NCBI GenBank assembly: GCA_028095005.1
Contig: CM051460.1
Coordinates: 149,105,461-149,169,460, forward strand
Direction: 5' to 3'
DNA length: 64,000 nucleotides
Origin: Rhynchospora pubera
Lineage: Eukaryota; Streptophyta; Magnoliopsida; Poales; Cyperaceae
Position 1 is the stretch's first letter. The number at the start of each line of letters is the position of its first letter. Made by a program: the position numbers and the translations under genes. Below, piece by piece: positions 47,567 through 60,190 of the stretch. Under the pieces are notes generated by a model. The model searched no databases and had not been told where the DNA came from. It saw only the letters and a list, made by a program, of their open reading frames with translations.

Positions 47567-50252
47567 TCACATCTCAATTATTATCTTTCCAGTGGCATGG
47601 CCATCGACACTCTTAGACCATGCATCTTGTGCATTATCAAATGGATATTTTGAATCGATAATAGTTTTTAACTTCCCTTCTCTCACTAAACCAACCAAAA
47701 ATTGTAGATCGTCTTTTCCAAGCGACAAGACGACGATCTTAAGTTTCTTTTTTGAAAAGGTGAAAATTCCCCAAATGAATGCCAACATGTTTGAAATATT
47801 TGGTGCTATGTCCATGACTACACCATTTTTGCTGAGGTTAGGTTTGAGCACTGACCATGAAACTCCTGTTGTGCAATTTATAATGTAGTCATATTGCTTG
47901 CCAGATGAGTTTTTCAGGCTCTGACCTAGTGAAAAGCCAGTAACAAAGTATTATTTTCTTATGATATATATTGATGTGAAACAAGATGTACTTATCTGGA
48001 ATTTTAACAGAAGCTCCTTTAAAGTATATAAATCCATTGAGCCCCATAGATCAGGTGATGTAAACACTGGGAAATTTACCTGACATTTAGTGGGTTCAAA
48101 TATGGTTAAGGTTCACCAAAATTTGGATTGGTAGCAGAAATCTTGACAGGTCCTTCCAGCGACATCCATATTACGGCAGTACTGGAACAATCAGATACCA
48201 GTTTCCCCATACAACAGGTTTAAAGAAGTTATCCCAATTGAGACAAAATTGCAAAACAAAATCAAGTTTCAAAATTCAACATCAATCAATGACCCACAAT
48301 GTCAGAAAATGATTTGCTGTGACTAAAGTCTGAGGGTTTATGTCTCAGTGAGAGGGTGTGTATGCTATGCAGTATGTTAAAAAACAAATTCCTAGTGAGG
48401 GCCAAAACTTTGCTTTACCTTATTCGTCAAAAAAAAAGAAAAAATTGCTGGCTTAAACTACCTTCAGGGGTATTGTAGTCAAGAACCTCATCGGCCCCCA
48501 AACTTCTAACCAGGTCAATGTTCCTAGCTCCACAGGTTGCCGTTACATGGTGACTCCCCAGCTTCGTCAGCTGGACTGCATAAGACCCAACCCCACCCGA
48601 AGCAGCTGTTACTAGGATGTTTGCAGTCTTTCCTGTTCCATCAAACTTAGTACCAATTGATTTGAGTGACTGTAGTGCTGTCAGGCCTGCTATTGGCAGT
48701 CCGGAAGCATCAGAAGAAGACACTTCATCAGGCCTGAGCACGGTCTCCTTTTCAGAAACCACAGCATACTCGGCAAGCCCTCCACCTTTCTATAAAGAAA
48801 ATAAAATATCATGATGTGTGTCTTAGGGCTGACATAATGTACTTGTTTTTTTACCTTGTTCTCCCTCCCTCCCTCCCCTTAAAGCAAAAAAAAAAAAATA
48901 AGGGGAATGCATCTCTCATGAATGTATTATGTGCATCTTTGGTCAGAAGTAATGTGATGAGACTACTGGTCAGGATTTTTGTACTAAAATAGGATGCTAA
49001 ATTGCTAATACAATTATCAGGCTGATATCACAAATAAAAAAATATAAATGTTGTTGATAAGTCGGTCAAATAATATAACCAGGTTTGATTGCTTCTGTTC
49101 TATTAACCAATGTTATTTGAAGGGATTGAAAAGAGAATTTAGCAGAGTGGCCTTACAAAAAAATTGAGCTTGCAGACAACCTTGTTGCCAACTTCAAATG
49201 CAGTAACTTATGGTCCTATTTCAACCACTTCTCCTGCGACATCTGTAACTGTTCAAAAGGATTTGAATTTTTTTTTTGTCATTCCATAATTTCATGCATG
49301 AAACAAAAACAAGTGAAAAAAAGAAAAAAAAACATAAAAGGACGAAGAAGAGTAAAATAAAATAAAATAAAATAAAACCTTTTACTAATACGAGTATGAA
49401 GAATTTCTTGGAAGATCAATCTAAAAATTAAATTTGCTTTCATCCATAATTGCAATGGTTTCATAGTTAATCAACACCTTGAGATGGAGTGTACCATAAC
49501 AATGCATAATGATGCCTGGTGCTTCTTTCTCTAATTAATTGACTCATTCAATTGAGATTTAATTTAACATGAGTAACTATCATAAATCACCAAATAGAAA
49601 GGAAAGACACAAACAAATGGGTAGAAGGAGTTCAATTCTGTACCAAACCACTTCAGTTAGAGCACTGGACTTTTGCTTACCAGGTGTAAATGGGAACTTA
49701 AATGGGAGAAAAGGCCTAAGCATTCCCTTTTGAAGTTTCCAATCAACTGGATTGATGCTTGATGACTCAATTTTTACCAACACCTCATTTTTCTTTGGCT
49801 TTGGAATTTGAATTTTAACATTCTGCACAGAACCATATTATATTAGAAATAAAAAAGTGGGGTTAAATACAAGGATCTACAACACCCAGGTAAAATTTTT
49901 ACATGCAATAATTGAACTAAAATAATGGGACCACAAACAATTATGGTTGTTTCCTTTTGGCAAGACTTATTAATAAAACCCAAATTAAGCTGACAACAGA
50001 AATCAAAACGGAAATTGATCTTCCACTTGACATGTCGAAGCATCACATTCCAGCAATTCGTTATCTGCCTTTGATTCGCGTGAATATTTGATAAAATTAA
50101 CATTCTGAGAAAGAGGAAAATGAATATTGACTCCCAGTGCACATTGTAAAAATAGAAAAGTAAGAAAGAGGAGATTGTGCCTGAAGGGAGGCAGCGCCGC
50201 CGCCATAGCGCTTGTACTGTACGGCGCGCATGGTCTTCGGCTTCGCATCCAT
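47567..50252 (-). pseudogene. ceQORH-like reductase, copy D (nonsense codon and non-GT donor)
   Basis: All five exons of the D/E-type gene are recognisable: 50252-50181, 49822-49681, 49248-49157, 48789-48462, 47925-47567 (331 codons with stop). Two lesions argue for loss of function. Codon 85 in exon 3 is TAA (49210-49208) where copy E has GAA at the aligned position in EVTAF. Exon 1 ends CAG|GCACAA, so the donor is GC with a poor context where copy E has GT. The rest is well preserved, including AASGGVG, CGARNIDLVRSLGADEVLDY and GHATGKIIIEM. That suggests recent inactivation or assembly error at one base. Copy E is the closest relative in the window. Confidence 0.85.
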
Positions 50253-50484
50253 TTCCTTGATCAATAGAAAAACGATGCAATAGGAGGGTTAATTTGAGTG
50301 GGAAGTAAAGCGTTGAAAGTATTTGAGACAGTTCGTCAAGTTTGAGGAGTTCGTCGAAGGTTTGACCCTGTTTGATCATGACATGACATGTCGCTTTCAT
50401 GTGTAATTTGAGAGGGTATTTTGGTCATTTTGAAAAAATAGGGGAGTGAATGTGTACGATTCGCTGAGCAATTCTGGATATCAT
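50253..50484. other. Copy D upstream region
   Basis: About 230 bp between the start of copy D and the target duplication of the 3.1 kb MULE. The MULE therefore inserted close to the promoter of copy D. Confidence 0.5.
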
Positions 50485-50493
50485 TTTTTTTTA

Positions 50494-53400
50494 GAGCACG
50501 GTTCCGGTGCCTCTATTTTTTCGATGCCTCATCTGCCACATATCCTGCACCGTTAGATTAGTCTTTGATAAGCGGTCCAGATTCTTCATTTAAACACAAC
50601 GCTAGTGAAATTAAAAAAAAAAAACCCAAACCCTTAGACGGATCACGTACGGTGCTCAGCCTCTCCGTCGCTCGATGGCTCCTTCGCTCGGCCAACGCCC
50701 GACCTCTCCTCTACTCTCCGTTTTTCTCCTACACTGTTGCTCAAGCTCTCCTCTCCCTTCATTTCGTTCGTCGGACGCTCGAGCTTTCATCTCCCTCCAC
50801 GTCACTCGAGCTCTCATCTCCCGCGACATCGCTCGTCAGATGCTACAAATTATCTAACCAAGAAGCTAGCAATGGGAAATGTCTTCAAATTCAATTACCG
50901 ATGAGGTGTGCTTTAGTTTTTCCCTTATTTTTCACAAAATAAGGACCATCCTAACTATTTTGTATTCTCGTGCATTTGTATGTTTAAGAATCATTCTAGT
51001 GATACGTAGACAGAGAGTATTTTCTAATTATGTTATCTTAATCTGATTAATAGTGGTCATATAATACTTAGCAACCGAAGTTTACTAGCTTGCATTCCAA
51101 AGTATAATCATTCCAAATTTTTGTCTAATTTTTAATCATTTTGCTGCTTTTAATTTTTTTAACCCATTTGGTATATTTTTTTGTATGTTAGGAGCTATTG
51201 CCATTCATGGATATTGAAGTCTTTGAATGTCGTTGAGTGAAGATATTGCTATTGAGGTGGAGTCTGAAAGCTATAGAAATGAAGCAAGTAACACAAATTA
51301 TTTGATGGTTCGAAACTTTTTAAAGGCATGATATTCCCATCTCTTTAAGAAGCTGAGGAGTTATACAAATTTTCTGCTAAGGCCAATGGATTCACTGTTT
51401 GGATACGGCTTAAATTAGTTACCGCTGGTTTTGTATTTTGGTTCTAAAAGTATATAAGTGATGTAAATGTAGTAACTGCATTTGAATATAAAGATGGTTC
51501 AGTTTATATCTAATTAACTTGCTTGATGTACTTCCTTTTTGTTGGATTGGATGGACATTTTGATTGCTTGCACTTAATTTATGGAAACATGCTAACGTTA
51601 CGATGTACCAGTGGAACAATATCATGTCCACTCTTGATAATTAGATAAATAGATGTATTAGTGAGGTTAATAAATTGCCAAAGAAGGCAACGTTACTTTC
51701 TTTCTAATGCATCATGGAATCAAAGGGGCATAATAGGAATGGCAATTGCAGTGATTGTGTACCAAATTACCAATCAAGAATTGTGTAAATATTGTTAATA
51801 GAGTGGAAAATGAAGCACGCATAATTATGGGATATTGGGATCCCATTTTTTTTATTTTTGGTTTGGTGTTATTTTATATAAAGGGAACACTTTTTTGGTT
51901 TCATTCTATAAACTGAGATGATACTAAAAATACTGGTACCAGTACACATGTATAAGAAATAAAAATATCACAATGGAGGTGCATCAAGAAATAAAAATAT
52001 CACAATGAAGCTGCATCAACAAATAAAAATAGAAGTTAAATAAGGAAGTCGTTACATTTTACAAGCAACTTTGTCCTTTACTACATACTGGTACCAATTC
52101 AGGTACTTATATCTCTTTTTTTTTCTTCACCCATCATGTCGTCTATGTATCTTCCTAATCACTAAATCAACAAAAAAGCAACAAAATCCTTACATATTAA
52201 GATAACAGTATAGAATTTCTAGAAAAAGACATAAAAATTGCATATTTGCAATAAAGTTTCAAGGAGCTGTTATATAGCGTTCTATGCCATCAAGCTATCC
52301 AATTCACTTTTGTCTCTCCATCTTGGTGCACATCTCTCTCTCTCTCTCAAGGGTTTTGAATAGTTAAACACATCTTCAATGGATTTCCAAAGGTGCACAT
52401 AAGTCTGACATTCAGCCAACCAATACCAAACCTGTATAGCAAAAGCACATCAAATAAAGATATGACCAGTTGTTTCTCTCTAGCAACATAAATCACAATG
52501 TATATTCTCGTGCCAGTTATTTGTAGAGAATTTTATCCTGATGGATCAACCGCAATAGAATTTTGATTTTGAGTGGAATAGAAATTAACCTTCATCAAAT
52601 TTTGCAATCATCAAATTGAACCCATCTAAACACTAGAAAGTCACATAGAGAAGCAGTGGTAAAGCAATTACTGGGTTCTCATATCCAAATAAAGGTATCA
52701 GTCTCCTTTAATAAGTATTATTGATTATTGCTACAAGTTCAAGCCAATCATTATGTAGAACCCCAAACAAAAATCTTGTAAGCCTAAAATAACTTATTTA
52801 TTGTGTTATATTGCTTGAGAATCTACGACGCTTATAATGCCATTAAACATTAAAAAAAAAAAAGTTGTTACTTACTGATCCCAACTATACTGGTTTCTTT
52901 GGGGCTGAGATTGAAAGTAAGCAGTCCCACTTGTGTTGCGCTAGAAATGGATTTCTCTGACTTCAAGCTGGCCATTTAACCTTTCATCCCTTAAATTCTG
53001 AAAATAAATAAAAAAAGAAGAAGATTTGATATGTGACAACTTGGATTGAAGAAAAGGAAACAAGAAAGTCAAATGGAATAAAATAAACCTTCAACTTTGT
53101 TTTATTGGCACGCAATTATTTTTTGGCCTTATTTTCTGGCTTGTCTAAAAACATTTTCATCCATTTTTTTCACATAAAAAATAGAAAATTACAATAAAGT
53201 ATATGAACGAACAATCATCGTTTCTAGAATTTGATTACTTTGAAAAACAAAATTAAAGCATACCTCGTCATTGCTGATTAAATTTAGAGACAGCTAGAGC
53301 AATGCAGCGACGAGGAGACCTCGAGCATCCGACGAGTAACGCCAAGAGAGAGGAGAGGTCGAGTGTCTAACGGATGATGCAGGGGAGATGAGAAAAGTAA

Positions 53401-53641
53401 CGCAGGTGAGAGGAGAGCTTGAGCGTCTGACGTGCGACGCGAAGGGAGAGGAGATCGAGCAACGGCGGCCAACGAGGTAGGAGAAAACCAAAGAGCGGAG
53501 ACGAAGAGGAGTGCTCAGGCGATGGCTGTCGAGGGTTGTGTTTAAATGAAGGATCTGGGCCGCTTATCAAATTCTAATCTAACGGTTCACGATATGTGAC
53601 AGATGAGGCAGCGGAAAAACGTAGGCACCGGAACCGTGCTC
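50494..53641. mobile_element. Mutator-like element with 9-bp TSD and FAR1 remnant
   Basis: Inverted termini GAGCACGGTTCCGGTGCCT (from 50494) and AGGCACCGGAACCGTGCTC (to 53641) extend inward for more than 100 bp, for example CCGTTAGATTAG and TTTGATAAGCGG with TTCATTTAAACACAAC. It is flanked by a 9-bp direct repeat TTTTTTTTA (50485-50493, 53642-53650), although its low complexity weakens that evidence. The interior contains a decayed FAR1-type sequence at about 51240-51414. No full transposase is present. Total length is 3148 bp. Confidence 0.85.
51240..51414 (+). pseudogene. FAR1/FRS-type DNA-binding domain fragment (MULE transposase relic)
   Basis: Reading from about 51240, an acidic segment (ESESYRNEASN) is followed by KGMIFPSL, an in-frame TAA (51346-51348), then EAEELYKFSAKANGFTVWIR. 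This matches the start of the FAR1 domain, where G-M-x-F-x-S-x-x-E-A, then Y-x-x-x-A-x-x-x-G-F-x-x-x, are conserved. The zinc-finger Cys/His residues that follow are missing. FAR1 proteins descend from MULE transposases, which fits its place inside a MULE. Confidence 0.65.
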
Positions 53642-53832
53642 TTTTTTTTATATATATTAAGCAAGGAAATGTAGAGAGAAAATAAACTAGGGGCTGTAGG
53701 ATGAGGTAATGAGATGTTAACATGTGGGCCCATGTTTAACATGAGGTCATTTTTTCAGTTTCACTGGACTTGCAGGACCCATGTTAACATGTGGACCTAG
53801 AGAGGGTATGTATGGATAATGGAGGTGCAATC

Positions 53833-53985
53833 CTGATCTGGTGACGCGCTACATCACGTGTCGTACACCTACGAGCCGTCTGATCTTGATCGGACGGTTT
53901 ATTTTTGACGGGCCTATCAATATAGGTTACATGCACGGGGCTCTCTTATCCATGTGATCTTGATCAGAGCTGCGCGACACCACTT
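53833..53985 (+). repeat. Dispersed MITE-like repeat, partner of 42772-42872
   Basis: The ends are GTGACGCGC and GCGCGACACCAC in inverse orientation. The interior shares GGGCCTATCAATATAGGTTA and CATGCACGG with the other copy, plus a CCGTCTGATCTTGATCGGACGG palindrome-like core (first part CCGTCTGATCTTGATC). Confidence 0.6.
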
Positions 53986-54367
53986 GATTTGAATTCATGG
54001 AGGTGGAGGATGAGGTCATAAGATGTTATATAGCTAAAATATTCATATTAAAATATGACAATATTGTCATGAAACTGTCACTAATTATTGGTTTGAATAC
54101 TTTGACTCAGGTAAAAATTTGACCAGTCAAAAGTATGATTAATGACTCTTGTAAAAAGCTTTATACATAATATCTCAGTCAATTGACCGTCACTATTAAT
54201 TGCTGAATTATAGCTAATTTTATTTTTCCTTAAACTATCAGCCTATATGTGCGATACATATTGGCTGCATAATTATAAAGTTTTTTGGCTGAAGAGGAAA
54301 AATGAAAATGAATGAGAGTGAATTCTAGACAGAGAGTGACAAAGAAACAAAACATACCAATCATGTA

Positions 54368-54558
54368 GGCCCCGATCAAAATGTGTTTTTTTTACACGAG
54401 ATTTCATTTCATTTCAATTGATTTCACATGATTTTGTTAGATACAATTTCATAAGAATTCTAACCAAATGACATCAAATCTGTTCATTTTGATCGCGGAT
54501 TTTCCAATGAAATGAAATGAAATCCCATATTAAAAAAAATGAAATTTTGATCAGGGCC
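54368..54558. mobile_element. MITE with GGCCCCGATCAAAAT ends
   Basis: 191 bp with ends GGCCCCGATCAAAATG and ATTTTGATCAGGGCC. ATTTCATTTCATTTCAATTG and ATGAAATGAAATGAAAT form internal inverted repeats. The target duplication is not clear. Confidence 0.7.
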
Positions 54559-55354
54559 ATAGTGTTATTCTTCCATATTTTATATAAAAAAATCCCTACA
54601 AATAGTATAATACATTTTCGAGATGGATAACTGGATAAGTGATCAACCTTCACGTGAGTTAATTCGAAATTAGTGTTTCAAGGAAGAAAACTTTTTTATA
54701 TAGATAATTTATACAAAAAAAATAATATTTTATTGTCCTTACGATATGAATTTTTTTCAGGACTAATATTCACTCCTTTACACATAGAATCGAAAGATAA
54801 TGTAATAAACCATTAATAAAAGAATGTGTTAGATTCGTGCTTGAATTAATGTTCCATAAAATTAAAATCAAATATTTACTACAACATACATGTTTTCTGT
54901 TTATTCTCTTTGACGGCTGGCAACAAGATACCAAACAAATCTATTATATATTTTTTTATTTATTTCAATTTATATTGAAAAATGCTATCAATAATGAAGG
55001 ATAAATTAACACATTAAATAAAAATCCCTAGATATACATGTTCTTTTTTTTAGTTTATAAAAATCGCTAGGTATACATGTGATTATATTTGGAAGTTCAT
55101 ATGTTTATCTTATGTCAGAGATGACAAGGATTAATTAATTACCTTATTATCAACAAGCTCATCGCCTTTAATTGTGCGCAAATATTTCAAAATTCAAACT
55201 AGAGGGTCCAAAATGCTAGTTGTTGCCTTAAAGTACTGTCATTATGCTACTTAAGTCGACAATGACCTCATCGTTATTTCTTATAATCGGAAAGCTTATC
55301 CGACTGAACCAGACAAGGAAAGCAAGGATGCATTCAGTTCAATTGGAATACAAC

Positions 55355-56039
55355 TAGGGCTGTATACGAGCCGAGTTCGAGCGAGTTGAGACCAACTCGA
55401 ACTCGAACTCGTCACAACTCGAGTCAACTCGTGACTCGTCAGTGAAGCAGTTCCGAGCTGTTTGAACTAACTCGAACTCGTCTGATTTTAACTCGAGCCA
55501 ACTCGCAACTCGATAAGCCAACTCGTGAACAATGGAGTGGAGGGGATTTTGCTAAAAAAATCTGCTGAGCAAAGAAGAAGTTAAGGACGTAAGGTGCATG
55601 TGTTGTTGAACTCAAAATAGATACACCATTGTATGAGAATCCATGATCTATCAGTTCAGAGGAGTGGGGAGGGCGAACTTGAGAGAGAGAAAGTAAGGGG
55701 CTGTGAAGAGGCGCAGCATATGGGAGGTGCATACGGAAAAAGGAAGAGAGCGTATGGGAGCATGGGAGGGGTAAGATCTTTCGGACTAGGGTTAACAAAG
55801 AGTTGGGCTGTATATCAACTAACAAACATCAGAGCATTTGTTTTCAATGCGGCCTGTATATTGCTGACTCGAGTTGGGCCGAGTTGAGTTGGGCCTAACT
55901 CGAACTCAGCAAATAAAACTCACGAGTCAGCATAACTCGAGTTGCTAGAACTCGAGTCCTATTAACTCGAGTTGTCAACGAGTTTTTCTCGAGCCGAGTT
56001 CGAGTAACTCACGAGTTACGAGCTTTTTGCTCACCCCTA
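55355..56039. mobile_element. hAT-type non-autonomous element with AACTCGA subterminal repeats
   Basis: 685 bp flanked by an exact 8-bp direct repeat AATACAAC (55347-55354 and 56040-56047). Termini are TAGGGCTG and CACCCCTA (reverse TAGGGGTG). Both arms are dense in ACTCGAACTCG / CGAGTTCGAGT motifs in opposite orientations, giving strong foldback potential. Such clustered short subterminal motifs are typical transposase binding sites in hAT elements. The open frames inside follow from these repeats and are not genes. Confidence 0.9.
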
Positions 56040-56840
56040 AATACAACTAACACCGTTTCTCTATTTTTAACAGTTGTAAGCAACTACTTGAAAAAGCTAT
56101 TCCCTCTTTTGTGAATGTGCCCAGAATTCCCTCCATTTGCGTAGTAGAACCATAGTTTCGGTACTAATCAAAACCAATAGTGTTCTTTTTTTTTTGTGTG
56201 AATATAGTCCATGAGAGGGTGGGAAGGAGAAAACAAGAGAGGCGGCAGGATTTTATATTCATTTTTCCTTCTTTTTACTAATAATAAATATAGTCAATGA
56301 TATAGTGAAGTTGAAAACCCCACTAAGTATTTTTTTTTTTAAAATCCTCTTAGGGAAAAATTTTTGAGGAAAAATTACATGTGATTTGGATGATCATTTT
56401 CATGTTTGAGGAAAATTTCATCTGACCAAAATTAAATGTCTAAACGCAATTTAATTTTTGAGAAAAAAATTTTCGTATGATTTATATAATTCTATTTTGA
56501 TTAAACCGGTATATCTGCAAATTACCGTACATCGTTGCTATCACTTTTATAATGCTATTGTGGAGTTTTTCTTTCCTAATTGCCTAGCAACAAATTAACA
56601 TTATTCAAATAAAAATTAAAAACATAATTAATATACTTCAACATTTTCACAGTTAACACTTTTTTGCAACTTTCTATATAGCACCTGCAAAATTTTTGAA
56701 AAAGGAAAACCAAATCCTATTTACATCAATTTTTTATCTACGTACTCATCCTAACATATATTTGCATTCTAAATCCAGGTTAAATCCAACTAAATCTCAC
56801 GTGGCAGCCGCTGTCAAGTTTCTCTAAATTCAACTAAATC

Positions 56841-57281
56841 TCAAATCTTCTCCAAGATAGAACTTATAGCTTCCTGAAAATTATCCAATATAGAAACCAC
56901 CAGTTTACTGATTATTTCTGATAAGCCGCCAAAAATTTCAGTAATCAAATTGAACAACTCCTCAAGGCCTTCCTTAGATAGCTGCATCATCTCCAAAGCA
57001 GCATTGAATATATGCTCAAAAAATCCCGTAATAACATCGTTAACAAATTCAAAAAACCCAGAAATAATAGACGACAGAATATCCCAAATCAGCTCAAATA
57101 CATACTCGCCTATTGCGCTGAAGATGCTTCTTAGGTTGTCAAGTAACCCACCAAGTGCAATTCCAGGTGCACGTAGTAATTGAAACATACAAATGATTAG
57201 AGTTGCTCCTCCTCTAAACACCACAAAGGTGGCTAGATCTATTAGTGATGTTAAACACCATACTATAAGCTTGACAATCAT
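56841..57281 (-). CDS. Small hydrophobic protein of unknown function (146 aa)
   Basis: A complete intronless frame. The N-terminal about 35 residues form a strongly hydrophobic, probably membrane-inserted segment (VWCLTSLIDLATFVVFRGG, then TLIICMFQLL). The remainder is a series of amphipathic, Ile/Phe/Leu-rich helices with regularly spaced acidic residues (ELIWDILSSIISGFFEFV, DVITGFFEHIF, ISKLVVSILDNFQEAI). Plants have small families of uncharacterised membrane proteins with this appearance, but I cannot assign a name. Support comes from the length, the compositional coherence and the absence of a better frame; the overlapping plus-strand frame is shorter and less protein-like. The start is the first Met, preceded by a GA-rich leader (GAGAGAGAGATG). 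It stands alone between transposons and copy E. Confidence 0.6.
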   Translation of the reverse strand: MIVKLIVWCLTSLIDLATFVVFRGGATLIICMFQLLRAPGIALGGLLDNLRSIFSAIGEYVFELIWDILSSIISGFFEFVNDVITGFFEHIFNAALEMMQLSKEGLEELFNLITEIFGGLSEIISKLVVSILDNFQEAISSILEKI

Positions 57282-60190
57282 CTCTCTCTCTCAAGCTTAA
57301 ACACTAGCTATAGGCTTGACGAGGTTGGTCGTATGGGTTTTTATTGGAGGCAGATAATTGCTTGGAGTATAAGGTGAGAGAAGGATGTTGTTTCCTTATT
57401 GAATTTTCCTGGAGAGTAAGTCATAGCGTGTAAGCATGCAGACATTTTCCTTTATGTCTCTATCAATTAATTTTAACCAAGTCTCCTCATAGACTCCAGC
57501 AAAGTTTAGTATCGGGTTGGACTTAATTTCCGGGATAAATTCGAGCGATAAAAATACCCGATTCACAAGAAGTGTGCCTTTTTTACAAGACATCCACCTT
57601 TGTATTTTTTTTGTTGACACAACTAAATTATTAAAATATAATATAAGAGAAATTTTCTGTTGGATTACCTTGATTGTTTGCATTTTTATTGTATATATAT
57701 GTAGGTGAACTTCGGTGAGGAAAGTTTCATGAGAGGTCAAATTTGTAATCCAGGTACAAAAATAACGAAAAAAATGTTTGTTTCTGCTGTAGATTTGTGC
57801 TTTATGATAAAAAATGTTGAATTATTACTTAGGGGGCAAATATAAGACAAGTATGACCAACTTTTCTCTGTTTGTATGCTTGCTTAGTAAACTTCGGTCA
57901 ATTTTTAAAAAATAAATTTTGGATAGGCTTGACCAATTAAGCTTTTAAAAGAAAGAAAAGTTTGACTAGACGTACCGGTACGTTATGTTTAAAAAATTGA
58001 GGCGGCAAATAAATAAAACCCCGCTGAAGTCTGAACTTTGGAAAGTTGGTTACATAATGTTTGAAATAATGGCAATTAGTGCACATATGACAAAACAAGG
58101 AATATTACAAATGGTGGTAATCCAATGAGAAGTATGAGGACTCAATCGATAAATAAAAGGAATTAAATATGCGTTAAGTTTGTACAAATTAAGAAAACTA
58201 AATAATGTTAAACATATATTTATCAATAGTCAATATCAACATTAAAAATAAACAAAAGGAATCGGCACCCTATATATACTCAGCTTAGGTTTTGTGCATT
58301 AAACCGAAATTAGTATTAATGTATATATTAAAAATCCCAAATCACATCACCAATCTGTTTCGGACGAGCTTATACCTCATTTAGCACTACGTTGATCGAT
58401 AGTATCATAGTGATAATAAGCATTAAATTTACGCATCTATTTGTTCAGTTAAGAATAAGTCCAAATTAAGTCAAATAATTTGTTTTTATAATATTCTGAT
58501 TCATTTTTGTGGTAAGTTTGTGGTACCATACAAATTCATTGTTAAAAATATATTTTTTTAAAAAAATAGTTTTCATCAAAATTAAATAAAGTTTGAAACA
58601 AAACAATATAACGAACCATACAAAAAGTGACCCGAAATGACTTCCCCGTGCTCTTTCGTTGGGTCACGGCGGAGCCAAGTAATGCAAATGGGGTGCAATT
58701 GACCCCATTAGTTTGTTTATTAATTTAATCCAAAAATATACAATTTTATATGTTATATAAGTAAATTGTTAGAAAATATTCATTTTTGAACCCCATAAAT
58801 ATGAAAAAAATTATTATATTATGACCCATAATTGAATTTTTGTGTTTGTAATAAGATTATTAAATTAATTTTAATTTTTAATATTAATATTTAACTCCAT
58901 ATCAAAATTTTCTTGCTCCGGTTGGGTGGCACCCAAAAGTACGCTTCTGCCAGAAGAAACAGAGTGTGACAGGATCATTCACGGGACCCTGGCAATCCGT
59001 CCGTCCAATTTCTTTAGACCGCCTTGACTTTTTTTGTATGTTATTGTAGTTAGGGGACGCCAATCAAAATACAAGCAATTCTAATGATCTCATCTAGTTA
59101 GTGCTCAATGATTAGCTCTTAGTTTACTTTGGAAGCATCCTTTGTTTGTAAATTTCTTTTTTATTTTTTTTTAGAAAAAAAGCAAGAGATAAACTCACAA
59201 ATTCAATCCAAACTAGACCACCGAAGCTTAATTAATAAAATTTGAGGACTAATACAAGGCGGAAAAAAATATGAATTTTTTTTTTATTACGGAAGAAAAG
59301 AAGGTTGTGAATTGTTGGGGATTTAGTTTTAAGTACTAATTAGAATAGAAATTTTGGTACAGTTTAGGAATGTCTATTCTTTTGGAACTCCAAAAAATTT
59401 CACTGATCAAGCGTTCCAATTCAGTGAAAAGAGTAGTGAACTGTAGATAGCTAATTCGCCAATATGAAACTGGTCAATTAGGAAATGTACGTTTCCAAAA
59501 AAAAAAAAAAGAATATAATTACCATAACTAATTGCACCTTACACAATCATTGTTTTTGTTTTGTTAATAATTTACATTTGAAATTTTAAAAAACAAAATT
59601 TAGATTTTAATAATTGATCTTTTTTTGAAAGTTTTATGTCAAAGGTCTTATAAAGCTTAATAAACGGGTTTCATAAATGACCAATTACTAACCGAAGATT
59701 ATATAATAATTATTGCATTAATAATTTAAAATACTTAGAATTTTAAGTGACGAAATTGGTGGATATTAAAGCAACAAAAGTCGTCAAACAATAAAATTAG
59801 AGAACCTTATGGTCAAAAGTTCTGTTTTATGTATTCATTATTAATTCTGAATGCATGTATATATTCAGACAATAAAAAATTATCGTGCTTCCCTCAGCTT
59901 TGATTTAGACATTTCCACTGCTATAAATGATGCATTGTGATACATATTATCTGCGTTCAAAAACTATGCATTATCTACTCAAATATTTAATGAGCATGTA
60001 TTGCTCGTGGCGTAGAAGAAATTAGTTTATAAATTTTTTATTTGAAAGTTAAACTCGAATCATTAACATAATAAAAAAATGTTATCGCTGATAACTTCTG
60101 ATGTAAATTTATTTCTAACTATATACGACTTTGGACTTCATGGTTTAGGTTTATTTAATTAATATAAGAAATGGTTTGTTATATATATAT
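57282..60190. other. AT-rich intergenic DNA, no supported gene
   Basis: A possible promoter for the 146-aa gene lies at the left edge. The rest consists of AT-rich stretches and poly-A/T runs without coding signal. A diverged repeat-like block near 58660-58930 (GGCGGAGCCAAGTAATG...) looks like old transposon sequence. Confidence 0.5.

Noticed and set aside
50565..50942. 125-codon Ser/Arg/Leu-rich frame, and similar minus-strand frames at 53284-53570
   Set aside because: These are the two inverted arms of the 3.1 kb MULE, mirror images of each other.
55439..55887. Frames of 128 and 84 codons
   Set aside because: They lie inside the hAT element and arise from ACTCGA repeats and GA-rich DNA.
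56841..57281. Reading the 146-aa protein as a pore-forming or toxin-like peptide
   Set aside because: Amphipathic helices alone do not support a toxin call, and no family signature was recognised.
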